Of a DNA stretch of 64,000 bases, positions 1-11,291 are shown piece by piece. The position numbers and the translations under genes are program-made. Source of the DNA: Spirometra erinaceieuropaei. Lineage: Eukaryota; Platyhelminthes; Cestoda; Diphyllobothriidea; Diphyllobothriidae. The DNA lies in contig CACRXP010000091.1 in the NCBI GenBank assembly GCA_902702965.1, positions 831,408 to 895,407 on the forward strand, read 5' to 3'. How positions within the stretch are numbered: the first letter of the stretch is position 1; each line of letters opens with the position of its first letter. The notes beneath the pieces were generated by a model, which ran no database searches, was not told the origin of the DNA, and worked only from the letters and a program-made list of their open reading frames with translations.

Positions 1-250
1 TAGAGTTGGTGTCAGAAACCCAGGCCTCTAACAATTCTCGTCCTGTCTTATTGTTGGCCCGCGCTCCTATCCGCGTGCTCCCGAAGTTGAATTCGTGGCC
101 TTCCTCCAGGGTGTGAGTGGCGATCTGAGACAACGTATCGCTTGGCTTGACTACAAAAACTGCTCATTTGATGTCGCATTCTCACAGTCTCTGACGATGG
201 CCTCCTGTACGAGACCGAAAGCTCAGACTAATCCACCTACTGTCTCAGAG
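1..250 (-). pseudogene. Penelope-like element, C-terminal fragment
   Basis: Read on the minus strand, bases 1-150 give an open frame containing LSQIATHTLEEGHEFNFG, then RANNKTGRELLEAWVSD. This is the segment just after the GIY-YIG endonuclease core in Penelope-like retroelements of flatworms, and it matches the same segment of the PLE copies near 22.3 kb and 28.3 kb in this window. The fragment runs off the window at base 1, so the 3' end of the element is not visible. Towards 250 the frame is broken by stops. It is probably a dead fragment. The family assignment is by recognition of motifs, not alignment. Confidence 0.68.
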
Positions 251-1912
251 ATTGTGTGATAATCTCCTTTACAACAAGAACCTGGGATTCGCATATTCGC
301 TTCCATCCTTAGAATCTTATCCCGAATATTCATCTTGACAAACTCTAGTTTAAAAGCTACTGGTTATTGCATTAAATAAAGGCGAAAATTTTTTTAAAAC
401 AATCTACATGTTTACGTAAGACAGAAAACTTCAGACGTACGACAGTAATTAATCATTCCGGAGACATCGCGTAAACACCTAACAGAGTGTCACAGCCTGA
501 ACACCAAAATAAATCTGGAAATAACGAATGAGCCAGAAGATTTAGAGGGATAAAACACTTTGGGGATGGGTAAGGTAGCATTTTCAGAAAAAACATCGGC
601 TTGCATAGTGGACGCTAAACTGTCCTCTTATAAAGGGTCACTAACTTTGGCTGTTTAGGCGTCTTATTTATGACCACCTGGGGTTTTTTTCTCTGTTTCA
701 TTTTTATCGCCCGCATATCACAAATAAATTTGGAGCTCTATGGATCTCTATTATTTATCGTAGTTATTCTGTCACACATCATGCCTGTCATGGAAATCTA
801 GTTAAACAGTGCAAGAAGAGATTTTGCCAAGAAAATGAAGGTTATTTATACTTCGAAGGTTAATTAAATGACGTAAAACAAGAGTGGGTAAGAAACGGGG
901 GTATCACTATTTCGTATAGTTCTCATCACCCCAACCGATGGTTATGCGTGCGTGGTTGATCTGGAGATTCAGTCTCCTATGCCGAAAAGAATTTTCATTG
1001 AGAAAGAATCGTATTAATTTCCCTCTAGCGAAGGAAACCACTCACTACCTGATTTAGTCGGAAATTAAATTCAGGTCGCGTAAAGCCGCTAAGAGTGGCA
1101 TTCCCAAGAATCCGTTCTTGGCCCTACTCTGTTTATTATATTTGTCAGCGACGGCGTCAGTTAACTGAATTGCAATGTCGCAATTTTCGCCAATAATTTC
1201 AAGATCTGGAGTGTTATCCGAAAGGAATTTTACGGAGGGCGATTGAAAGCAAACCTAAACCGATTCGAACAGTAGTTCAATGTCTGGCTTTTGTTATTTA
1301 ACGTGAACAAAAGTAACTCCCTACTAGCCAGCGGAATCAAATATGTGAACGGAATATTCAACCATCTGACTGGCGTATCTGTAAGACAGGAATGTGAGAT
1401 CACCTTAAATAACACACAGCAAGCGCGTCCCGTCTTATGTCAGAAGTCAAGAAACTGTGAAAACCAGCTTTCATCTGCCAACTGGGAAGATTCCCTTGAG
1501 TTTACTGTTTGCTTGTGTGTCAGCGCAAAGCGTACATTCGGGTTAGCCTAAGTCTCGGCGAATCGTTCACGCAGGTGTCACATGTACGTGTCAGCACGCG
1601 GGAATGTCTAGCTGAGTGTTGGACACGTGAATGATGGATTCAGGGGAGAGTCGGGAGGCATGATAACAAATCACATGGGTAACAATCCAGGCTGTCCGAC
1701 GCGTGTGAGGCTGCGAAAGCTCGTGTGCACGGTCACGACTTATCACGGCTGACCAAGACGCTCTAGCTCAAGCCTGAGGAGTGACCGTGTGTAAGTAGCT
1801 TTTCTGTAGGTTAGAGCGGTTGTCGTGGCCTTTGACGGCCAAAGAGGCGCAGTGAAATGGAGCAGTGGAACAGCTGCTACACGTTCCATTGCAGGAAGTG
1901 GACGTCCAGTGA
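251..1912. other. No gene recognised
   Basis: AT-rich sequence with only short chance reading frames (86 codons or fewer) that lack recognisable motifs. No RNA gene or ordered repeat was seen. Confidence 0.5.
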
Positions 1913-2065
1913 GACTTGGGTGTACTGATCATGATTTCATGTAAACCCTCACGGCACTGCTTAAAAGCAGCCAAGTCTGCAATATCAGTCCTGTACCTAG
2001 TCAAACGGGCGTTCCCTACCTCCAATGAAGATTGCTTGGCCGCACCTGGAAGTCGCTATTTTAGT
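1913..2065 (+). pseudogene. LINE family C reverse transcriptase fragment
   Basis: The plus-strand frame reads DLGVLIMISCKPSRHC, then KAAKSAISVLYLVKRAF and NEDCLAAPGSRYF. This corresponds to the post-catalytic part of the family C reverse transcriptase, where the better preserved copy at 35.4 kb has NLGVWLADSLKPSTQCCK and AAKAATSMLYAIKRAF. Only about 50 codons survive, with no YADD-type catalytic motif and no recognisable ends. It is a small dead fragment. The match is clear because several residues recur in the same order, but its borders are uncertain. Confidence 0.62.
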
Positions 2066-2690
2066 AGTATCTGTCAGAATGCCACCCGACCGCTGTCATA
2101 TTTATGCTTTATGCTAGAAATCTATTGCTGCTACAATGCTAGTACTAATCTTTGAGTAAAATATGTTTGTAGTATTTGTCAATGTATGAACGTTCGCTCA
2201 CACTCCCTACTGATATTCACCACGACGCTTGCAGACCACGGATCATGGTACATCTCCTGAAGCAAAGGCTTACCTCATGCAAATACTGTATTGAGCACCT
2301 ATAGGTATAAATACGTCTTCCAGTGTTTCTAAGACGCAGAATACTTCTACTTTCTGTATAGTTTTTGATATTTCGTTCGCAATTCTTGAATGTCAAACGT
2401 TTTCCCAAATTTTCGACATGTTTTCGCAGCTTGTAATAAATAAACAGCTTAAAGATACAAACTTATGATTCCCTCAAATAAAGTGAACTGAATTGAACTA
2501 TATTAAGTGCGTTAAGTAAGCTTAAGTAAACACAGGCTATACCAGTGAACTGGAAATACATGTACTTCGCCTAGGCAACCCAGTCAGATACATCAGCACA
2601 AAAAACTACTTTCACAGCGGGGAAGCTTAACGAGACGTGGAAGGCCGAACGGGCCTCGGTGTGGTGACGATTAACTAATAAATAAATGAG
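2066..2690. other. No gene recognised
   Basis: AT-rich sequence with no reading frame above about 80 codons and no recognised repeat, lying between a family C fragment and the 3' end of a minus-strand family A LINE. Confidence 0.45.
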
Positions 2691-2694
2691 TTCG

Positions 2695-4975
2695 TTTTGT
2701 AAAGGACCCTTGGGGTTTATAGCATAGCAAATACAAATAAATTTTCCTACAAATTTAACAATTGGTGGTCAGAAAATGCACAGTATTCAGTCCATGCTTC
2801 TAGAATAAGCGGTCGGGCATGAAAAATGGTTATCGAGTGGTAAAAAACTCCTTTTTCGAATAAACAGAGTGGATGTGACTGGATTAACTTTGAAGGAGAG
2901 AAAACTGTCGTTCATGAAAGGAGACGTACGCGAGTCGGACAAGACTGGGCTGTATTTGGAAATGTATAACGGATTCGTAACAGGATTCGTCGAGGCAGAA
3001 GTCACACACTGGGTGAGGCTGTCCGAGTCAAAGTCGCTTAACGAGAGATACCCAGAGGTGATCGGTCACAGTCCGTCTAGAGCCCAGCCGCGGAGGGCTG
3101 AGGCGGTTGTCAAAGCGTACAGGAACTCAAGACCATACGATCTATTTGCTGATTGACCAAACTACTAGTAGATAGCGAATGGAGATGATCCCGCCGTGGG
3201 CGTCGACGGACCGCTTGAGGCCGAAATTAGAAGATGACATCAAGAACCGCGAAATTTACCGCTATGGAGAAGGAGTGATAGCAATGGATTCAGTAACCAA
3301 TAAATTACAGAGGGTATAAAGTTATAAGTAACGGTTTCCACTTGATCTATCATTTAAGTGCGGTAACTTAAGCGATGAGCTAATTTCCGGTGGGAGATTA
3401 ATCTAAAGAAGGGCATCTTTTGGAGCAAAAAGGGAAAGGCGTTTAGATGTAGTGCAAAGAGGCGGCGGCAACACCATAGAGGAATTACGCATGGCATAAG
3501 ACCGATCTCCTGAAGTGAGAGCGTCAATGCGCGGAAGACCAGGGCTAGCGTTAATGCGCAATGAGAACCAAAGGACAGCCTCAAGTCTTCTAATCTATAA
3601 AAAACTTAGTGTTATCCAACTGACATTTTTGAATATAAGAAATATCGGATGCAGCCTTAGAGGAGAGTTTCCGAGTGAAAGTCCTCTGAATATTTTCGAT
3701 TTTATTACGGTCACAGGCGTTCATTAAACCAAACAAAGGACAGCAGTATTCGAGGACAGGAAGAACAAACATTGGATAAAGTCTTAACTTCATTTTCAGA
3801 CGAAAAAATTATGAGATATGGACCCACATATATGCGCGGTGTTGGCAGAGATTCTGTCTGCATGAGGTGATAAAGCAAATTTATTTGTACAACTTACACC
3901 TAGGTCCTTTGTGGCAAAGCATTCTGAGAGTGGTTTATTCTGAAAAATTATGGGACCAGAAAGTTTGGCAGGACCAAAATACATGAAACTACACTTAAAA
4001 TGATGAAAACTCTTTCTACCATGTTGAACTCCATCTGCCTATGCGTAGTAAGTCAACATTAATTTTTTCAACATAAACATTTGCAGTGTCCTTAGAATGT
4101 GACTAAACACACTTGAGATTATCGACATAAATAAAAGTTTGTGAATTTCTTATTTTAGTCGAAATGTCATTGGTGTAAAGAAGGAAGAGCAGCGGACCCA
4201 GAACCGTACTGTACGCCACTCGTGATCGAGTGAGGTGTAGAGTAGCTATTTCCGACCATGACTTTCTGACATCGGTTGGACAGCTAGGACCTGATGAAGT
4301 CGAGTAGAGGCGGCCGGATACCGAGAGCTTCCAATTGTGCCCAAAGGCTTTTATGAGGCACCTTGTCGAGGACCTTGCTAAAATCGAGGTAGATAGCTAC
4401 CACTGACTGGTGTTCATTACGAAGAGAAGCTATTAGTTTAAGAAAAGCCAAGTGGTATGTTTCGCAGGATCGTTCAGGTAAAAAGCCATGATGATTGGAG
4501 CTGATAAGCTGACTTGCAAGACAGAAATCAAGAATTTCATTGGAAAGTATCCTTTCAAGAAGCTTTACTAGAGACGGTGTTTTGTGTACGCCTCGACAGT
4601 TATTAAAATCGGACCGAGATTCAAACCTGAAGACAAAAATCATAATTAACGTCTTCCATGTTTTACGAAAGAATCCTTTTGAAATATAAACCGAGAATAA
4701 ATGACTAAGCAATATGGGAGGGTTGGATGCACGTTTAATAATCGAATTCGGAATCTCGTCCGTTCCTGAGCAGTGAGCAATGAGATCTGGGGAGACATCG
4801 ATTGTACCCAGTATCCGTTTTCTGAAAGTGAACCATTCGCTCATAGATCGAGAAATGCACAAAGCGCAACATCCGTGTTGTATGCATTATACGGGCACTT
4901 ATGAATTTTGACACAGACCTCTTCTGCAAGATCTTCAGAAAATTTGGTCTACCGAACACATAAGATCACGCAAGA
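2695..4975 (-). mobile_element. LINE family A, 5'-truncated copy
   Basis: Minus-strand copy of a CR1/Jockey-like non-LTR retrotransposon. The best part is 4,862-4,284: a 192-codon frame with the RT fingers (HGFLPERSCETYHLAFLKL) and motif A written as YLDFSKVLDKVPHKSL, where the usual KAFD is altered to KVLD. Further along, the sequence still reads as RT thumb (LPVLEYCCPLFGLMNAC, about 3,700) but is full of stops. It then enters a long 3' untranslated region (3,170-2,800) that matches the other minus copy at 49.4-49.7 kb. The 3' end near 2,700-2,735 keeps the family hairpin (ACCC-CAA-GGGT) and an ATTT-rich tail. The endonuclease domain is missing. The copy is dead. Confidence 0.82.
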
Positions 4976-4981
4976 TCAGTT

Positions 4982-6067
4982 GTGCAAAAGATGTCACAAC
5001 AAAGAAGTGTGGCTGTTGAGTTTGACCCAGACGTATTGTGCATTTCTGAATCTTGGGCTCACTCTCTAATTTCAGACTTGGCAAACAATATAGATAGCCT
5101 CAGTTTATACCGCCAGGATCGTGTCGAAAAACGCGGCGGTGGTTGCCTTCCTTACATCAGAGCCGAACTTGCACGTTCGCCTTATGACCTGAACATTCCT
5201 TCCTTCTCTGAGAATTTATGTTTCGTTTCGATAATACTTTCGCAAAATAGGAAAGCCTTAGTCAGGTGTGTATATAATCCTCCTTGCTACACCGGAAATA
5301 AAAGCCAACTCTGTGAACTCTGAAAAAATTGCAGAGATTTCTTTCGATGTCACGATCACCGTAGGCGATTTTAATTTGCCTGAAATCGACTGGCACATAC
5401 ATACATTCCAGAAGCTTCTTGACACCATTTACTTGTCAAACTTGTCTCAATTATTCGACTGTTCGACCAGAAACGATAGTTTGTTTGAATTAATTTTTAC
5501 TAATGGCACCTTCCCTCTATCTATGGTTTTCTATCATGACCTTTTTGCAAGTGATCATGCATTAATGCATTGTCGCCCTCCAGTTGCCATTTCCGCAAAG
5601 CCAACAGTACAACGCAGTATTTTTGATTTTCCTAATATTAACAAGGACTCAGTAAACAACTTTACAAGCACTCTTGATTGGCACAATATTTTTTCAAATA
5701 ATTATCTAAAGTTTTTCAACAATGCGTAACAGAAGGTCTTCTCGACCTAATTCCACGGAAGACGTTCCAATCGAGTGCTACTTCCACCGTTGTCCCACAC
5801 TTTCTTAAAAATAAACTTAAAAAGCTACGGAGGCAGCTTAAAGATCCTTCTGTGAGCTCATTATCAGTTCATCTAAGAATCGTCGAAATATTTGAATTAA
5901 CTTCGAAAATGAGGCTTTCGCGAGATAGGCGTAGAGAGATTTAGCTATTAATGGCGTGAATGCTTCTAAATCGGTTGCTCAGATCATCCGTCAAAGATCA
6001 TCTGCTGAATTCCACCACGTCAATTCGCCTTTGCTTAGTACCAATGACACCTTCGTAACAGAGGAAT
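4982..6067 (+). pseudogene. LINE family A endonuclease domain and RT N-terminus
   Basis: Two overlapping frames (4,982-5,323 and 5,268-5,729) give an APE-type endonuclease. Visible motifs are FDPDVLCISESWAHSLIS, then GGGC in the substrate loop, VYNPPC in place of the usual YRPP, GDFNLPEIDWH, and SDHALMHCRP near the end, which is the SDH catalytic signature. A frameshift near 5,300 separates the two halves, and more stops follow after 5,730. The frame then reads SPLLSTNDTFVTEE and stops at the nested insertion at 6,068. Its continuation (KAEMLNSFFAKHST) is found at 7,095. The enzyme would nick genomic DNA to prime reverse transcription, but this copy cannot make it. Confidence 0.82.
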
Positions 6068-6583
6068 CTCCTCGAGACTGGTTTTCATCGTGCCCTCACA
6101 GAATGCGCACCATCGACGCTCTTGGCGAAGCCTTCTGTATTCGCCATGTACTAGTAGCCTGGTCGCATCTCCCTTGTCTCATCAATTGTGAATCCCGTAT
6201 ACAATGCCACATGCAAGCCAGTCTTGTCTGACCCGCATACGTACCCCTCAAGGCTGAGATTTATTGCTACCCTGACGATGACCGACAGCATTCCGTTATA
6301 TACTGCCACCTACAGGCCAGTCCTGCTCGCATTTTTCTGTCATTATTTTTATTGAGGGGTTTTTTTTTCTCCTGTCAATTTAATCCAATCATTTTTAACA
6401 TTTTGTAGGGAGTTTTGTTTCACCCCTCAATCATCATGTTTCTCAACGGACTACTAATTCAGAAACTATGAATTGCATTTTGTAAAGATTTGGCCTACCT
6501 CGTCTAAAATTCGCATGTAAATTTATTTTAACTTGCTTTGATGGGACCCCGACGGGTCTTTAATAAAAAATTATCTATCTATC
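6068..6583 (+). mobile_element. 5'-truncated LINE family A 3' UTR, nested copy 1
   Basis: Non-coding 3' UTR of family A inserted into the RT region of an older family A copy. It holds the pyrimidine-rich block GGGGTTTTTTTTTCTCCTGT, the region CTACCTCGTCTAAAATTCGC and the terminal hairpin GACCC-CGAC-GGGTC, followed by TTTAATAAAA and a short TATC tail. The same order recurs at 6.6-7.08, 8.8-9.25 and, inverted, at 49.2-49.7 kb. Such short 5'-truncated insertions are usual for LINEs. Whether this copy and the next arrived separately or as a tandem pair cannot be told by eye. Confidence 0.8.
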
Positions 6584-7088
6584 CTCGGATGGACTCGGTT
6601 GAATGTAACCGACCGCATCTAGGTTCCTATCACCTCGAGACTGGTTTTAAATTTCGTCACTTACTTGCCTTATTCAAGACCATATACAGGCCAGTCCTGA
6701 CCGACCCGCCTACTTATCACTTCATGAAATCCGTTATACAATGCCATATACAGCTGACATTTATTTCGGCCCTGTTGATATCCGACTGTAATCCATTCTA
6801 TACCGCCACATGCAGGCCAGTCCTGCCCGCATTTTTCTGTTTCTATTTTTTCGAGGGGTTTTTTTCCTCCTGTAAAATTACTACAATCATTTTTAAATCT
6901 TTTTATGGAGTTTTCTTCACCCCTCGCTTATCATTTTTCTTAACGGACTTCTAATCTCAAAAACGATGTCATGCACTTTGTACAGATTTTGCCTACCTCG
7001 TCTAAAATTCGCATGTAAATTTATTTCTACTTGCTTTGATGGGACCCCGACGGGTTTTTAATAAAAATAATTAAATTAAATTAAATTA
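6584..7088 (+). mobile_element. 5'-truncated LINE family A 3' UTR, nested copy 2
   Basis: Second copy of the same 3' UTR directly behind the first, in the same orientation. It ends with hairpin GACCC-CGAC-GGGTT, then TTTAATAAAAATAATT and a tail of AATTA repeats (about 7,064-7,088). Its tail unit differs from that of copy 1 (TATC). It is followed at once by coding sequence of the interrupted host element. Confidence 0.8.
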
Positions 7089-9256
7089 GTCAGGCAAAGC
7101 AGAAATGTTAAATTCATTCTTTGCCAAACATTCCACCACTGAAACTGACCCAATCCCTTTAATTCCTCCGTTGTCTGATGCCTCTCTCAACATCGTCAAT
7201 GTTTCTCCTGAAACTACTCAAAAACTGATAAACCATCTTCCTAGCACTCACTCAGTAGGTACGGACAATATCTCAAACTCTCTTATAAGACAACTAAGAG
7301 ATTTTCCTCCTCTACTTAGCAAAATCTTTTCAGTATTGCTCGTAAATGGCTTCTTCCCAAACTATTGGAAAACTTCTATTATTATTCCAGTATTTAAGTT
7401 TGGCTGTCGTTCTGACGTAGAGAACTATCGAGGTGTCCATAAAACGCCTTCTCTCGCTAAAATCTTCAAAAAATATCGCCTTAAAAATCGCCGACTTTTG
7501 CATAGCCAATCAAGTTATTAGCCCTTCCCAGCATGGTTTTTTACCAGATCGCCCTTGTAAAACATTTGTCGTTTCTCAGTCTACTTACTTCTCTTCGTAA
7601 TGACTATCTATCTGTTGTCGTTATTTATTTTGATCTTAGTAAAGCCTTTGACAAAGTGCCACACAAAAGACTCTTGGTTAAATTGGAAGCTATGGGAATT
7701 CGCAGTCCACTAATAGACTTTCTCAGGTCATACCTGTCTAATTGTAAACAAAAGGTTTTGGTGGGATCTTCACTTTCCAGTGAAAGTCCTATTGTGAGCG
7801 GTGTCCTACAAGGTACCTCTTTAGGTTACTTTTTGCTCCTGCTTTTCATAAATGATATCCCTGCGACAGTTAAACATTCTCAATCATTTATTTATGCCGA
7901 TGATTACACATGTGTATATGCTTTCAATAAATCTACGAGCTTTCATTGCCTGGAGCAAATCCATGCTGACTTGCTTGCTCCTTTAGCGTGGAGTTGAAAA
8001 TGGCTGATGAAATTCTCTCCGTCTAAATGTCGCTGAATGTGCTTTGGACCTGATAGGCTACCTCAACCACTGGTCTTTCAAGGCACACCTATGGCTGAAT
8101 TACCACCATCAAGGATATAGGATTAAGCTACACTAATAATCTTGATCTCTTGCCACACGCTGACAGAATTACAGCCAAAGCTGCCCAGATTTGTGGCTTT
8201 ATTTCTTACAACTTCTATCTTCCTGAAATTAAATTAAGGCTCTATCGTATGTTTTTACTTGCCATTCTCGAGTATTGTTGCCCATTCTTTGGTTTGGTGA
8301 ACGAGGCTAGTCGTTTAAAAAGTAAAAATGTCCAAAGACGTTTTTCTAAAAAATAACTTTTAGATAGGGAACATCCAAATATCTCCTACGCCTATATCTG
8401 AATACTGACTCGATAACCCTTTTATTTTCCTCATCCTTCCCGGACAACTTTCGCTATGACACTGAGAAAGTGTCACCGAGAATTTAGGACGCCGCCATTA
8501 AATTATCCCATCCGCTCACATTTCCTTGTTTTGTGTGTAGTATCGCTTCCGCAGCTCCTTCATCGGAAATGTAAATTTTTCGATCTTTTTGTTCATGCAT
8601 TATGCCTCTTACAGAATGCGATATCCTTCCTGATGAATCCACTGACAGAAATCGTTTGGCTAGGTTGACGGGCACGCTTTAGGCCGCCTCGGTTTCGCCG
8701 ATCACCGACACACCTGAATTCCACTCTGGACCGCGCGATGTCAAACCCTCAACCCAAATGTTAAATTTTACGGTTCTTTTTGCCATCTCCTCATTTTGAC
8801 CCAAAGCTGTCTGTCGACGCTCTTGGTGGAACCCTCTGTATTTGCCGTCTACTAGTAGTTTGGTCTACCTCCCTTGCCCACTCCTAGGGTGGACTTGAAG
8901 CGGCCTGTGACCGATAGCCTCTGGGTTCTCCTCGTCTCGCCACTTTGATGCGAATGGTCTCGTCCGGCGCAAAAATTCTGCCCTGACGATGTCCGTTTCG
9001 GATCCCTTATACAATACCACATGCAGGCCAATCCTGTCTGACCCGCATACGTACCCCTCAAGGCTGACATTTATTTCTGCCCTGACGATGTCCGATTATA
9101 ATCCGGTCATTCATGTCCGCATTTATGCGTTATGAGCGACAGTTTTTTCCTCCTGTAAAGATAATCCAATCATTTTTTAAATTCTTGAGTGGTGTTTTTT
9201 TCACTGCATGTTCATTCTTTTTCTTAACGGACTACTTATTCGATAACTATATATTG
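7089..9256 (+). pseudogene. LINE family A reverse transcriptase domain and 3' UTR
   Basis: The frame resumes with MLNSFFAKHSTTETDPIPL and covers RT fingers and palm over three broken frames (7,105-7,521, 7,533-7,997, 8,150-8,356). Motif A is FDLSKAFDKVPHKRLL, the template-grip motif is VSGVLQGTSLGYFLL, and the catalytic motif is FIYADDYTCVY (about 7,885). The thumb region reads LPEIKLRLYRMFLLAILEYC. At least three frameshifts or stops interrupt it. From 8,456 the sequence becomes the long family A 3' UTR, which breaks off at 9,256 where younger DNA is inserted. This is the best preserved family A RT in the window. Confidence 0.85.
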
Positions 9257-9400
9257 GAGTTGTGAAAATTCTCATAGTGGTACTCAGAGGACGAGGTGGC
9301 GTGCATATGTAGCTTTCGATAAAATCTCGTCGGGCCAGTACAATTATATGGAAGGGGCTAGAAGTACAAACACGTCAGTGATAAGATAAATCGATTAAAG
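9257..9400 (-). mobile_element. Possible Penelope-like 3'-end scrap with ribozyme-like core
   Basis: On the minus strand this stretch reads TAATTGTACTGGCCCGACGA, a three-base-pair stem GAT-TTT-ATC, then GAAAGC (core 9,334-9,311). A related order, TAATTGTATTGGCCTGGCGA followed by GAAAAC, lies just behind a PLE coding fragment at about 56.3 kb, also on the minus strand. This suggests a scrap of a PLE terminal region. It sits between the broken family A host and the family B element. It could instead belong to the 5' end of family B. No coding sequence is present, so the call is weak. Confidence 0.35.
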
Positions 9401-9864
9401 TTCGCCTTATATCACAGGCTGGGTTTGGGAATGGGGGGTATTAGCAGTCAGTGTCAGGTGCGGGATGAGAGCGGAAGGGCGCGGGAGAGTTGTAGCGTTA
9501 GTCGATCTTCGACCACTGTAGGCGCGAAGCCTGAGCTATATATTGTACATCAAGGTCAAGGCGCGCAGCTCAATTTCAAAGATAAGTGAAGCTCTGCATT
9601 TATCTGGATATTCTTAAGTATTTAATGCCTGCTTTTTACTTGAGTCCGTTTTAAAAGTCGTCTTTCTATATAAGGTAAAATTTTTTCCCAGTTTGTTTGA
9701 CAGTCTGGCAAAATAGTCGTATTTTGTAAAAAAATCCATTATAGTGAATCCTTTCCCTACTACCGCTTTCTAGTTTTCGTAGTAAAAAAACAGTAATACT
9801 TGCTACTCAGTGCGCGTTTCCGTTTTGATCCTTCTTCTGTAACGAAAAACTTTTTTTGTCTGTA
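9400..9864 (+). promoter_or_regulatory. Family B 5' untranslated region
   Basis: Leader upstream of ORF1, with no reading frame of note. The first part is GC-rich (9,470-9,530) and the rest is AT-rich. LINEs of this type usually carry an internal promoter here, but no specific element can be recognised by eye. The upstream border with the PLE-like scrap is uncertain. Confidence 0.4.
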
Positions 9865-11241
9865 ATGCCCCGCAGAGCACGTGCTAAAAGGCGAAAGCTT
9901 GCGGTCTCCCCACCATCTCTGGGTGCTAAAATCGTGACTGAAGACATGGCAGACGCCAGCGTATGTTCTTCGCCGTCTGCAGATCTGATTAACTCACAAA
10001 TCCCTTTAGTACATGTAGAACCTCTCGACCCTTCAGTCGTCCAAAAATACGCCTCTGCTAGTCGTAGCAGGCCATCAGCCGGCGAAATAATCGATCAGCT
10101 GATTTATGGAGACATAAACAGCACTTCTGAAAAAGTGCTTGAACAAGCTTTTAAACTTATTGGGGTAATAAGTTCGGAAACTGAGGAACGAATTAAACGC
10201 AAGCATAATTTCGTACTGCGAAACATTCCGAGCCACCTATCTGCTATGGAGGGAGCGCATTTGTTCCTACAAAGTTGTGGTTTGAGTTTTAGTGTCGCAC
10301 AAGCTAAACGACTTCGCTCGCTTAGCCGTAATGTGCCGATACTAGTTACCCTTTTCTCCATGATAGAAGTCGATTTTATCTTGTCGAGTAGGGAGATGAC
10401 TAGAGACTTCTGCCGTAAATGGCGCTGCTCCGTTTCGCCAGACCTCACACCCCTGCAGCGAAGACTGAATAAACTGAAATCGGCAAAAACCAACACCAAG
10501 ATAATGACACCTACTGTCAGTCTGAATATGTCCTCTACAACACCACCTGCGGCATCTGCAAGTCACGGCATAGTCAATTCCGTAGGGAGTTCGACTACTT
10601 TTAATGCTGACCTCTTTAAACACACCACGCCTGGTATAAACACGCCTCTATCGACTCCCTCAGCAACCCCTAGTAAGCCTAAGCATGTGCCTAAGTCAAA
10701 GGCAAATCCAATTGCTGTCTCAGCCACTCGGACAACCAATAAATCCAGCACCAGTATAAAATGTTTTCCTCCACAATCGGCGAGCAGTGCCTCAAATACC
10801 CCGACTCAAAACGTAGCGGGTTCGCAACTGCCCCCCAGCCCTCATATCAAGGCAGTTAGGCCGAATATGCCGATTTTCCCACCGTTTGATAGACCTCTTG
10901 TTCCAATAGAAACAATGCGTCCCCCACCCCCTAACTTGTTTCCTCCACGGCCGTTTTACCAATTTATTCCTCATGATAATGTCCATACTGAATCAGTTAA
11001 TTCATCCGATCCTCAGTTTCGTCCCGGCGGGAATACGTTGCAGTATCTGCCCCGCGGATTTCCAGCTGAAAATAAGTTAGCTAACAATAGTTACCAGTTT
11101 ACCTGCCCGTCATTCCCTCCCCCAAGTCCTCCCCTTTTTTATCCACGTCAGAATTTTTTAATGCCACAAAATTTTTTGCAGAACCGGATGGTTGCATCCG
11201 GACCGTTTGCTCCGTGGGCGACCCAGAACTGGACGATGTAG
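9865..11241 (+). CDS. Family B ORF1 nucleic-acid-binding protein
   Basis: An intact frame of 458 codons from ATG 9,865 to TAG 11,239. ORF1 proteins of CR1-like LINEs bind the element RNA and form the ribonucleoprotein. The N-terminus is basic (PRRARAKRRK), a likely nuclear signal or RNA contact. Residues about 115-215 read ERIKRKHNFVLRNIPSHL, then AKRLRSLSRNVPILVTLFS and VSPDLTPLQRRLNKLKSA. This order is known from the RRM-like domain of CR1/L2-type ORF1 proteins. The C-terminal half (about 220-458) is low in charge and rich in Ser, Thr and Pro, with runs such as PPPPNLFPPRPF. I see no CCHC zinc knuckle and no esterase motif. An in-frame TTG three codons upstream is not needed as a start. Confidence 0.8.
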   Translation: MPRRARAKRRKLAVSPPSLGAKIVTEDMADASVCSSPSADLINSQIPLVHVEPLDPSVVQKYASASRSRPSAGEIIDQLIYGDINSTSEKVLEQAFKLIGVISSETEERIKRKHNFVLRNIPSHLSAMEGAHLFLQSCGLSFSVAQAKRLRSLSRNVPILVTLFSMIEVDFILSSREMTRDFCRKWRCSVSPDLTPLQRRLNKLKSAKTNTKIMTPTVSLNMSSTTPPAASASHGIVNSVGSSTTFNADLFKHTTPGINTPLSTPSATPSKPKHVPKSKANPIAVSATRTTNKSSTSIKCFPPQSASSASNTPTQNVAGSQLPPSPHIKAVRPNMPIFPPFDRPLVPIETMRPPPPNLFPPRPFYQFIPHDNVHTESVNSSDPQFRPGGNTLQYLPRGFPAENKLANNSYQFTCPSFPPPSPPLFYPRQNFLMPQNFLQNRMVASGPFAPWATQNWTM

Positions 11242-11291
11242 CCCACCTCCCTCAAAAACTAACAGCCTTTCCCTTCAAACTTTTAGTTTAA

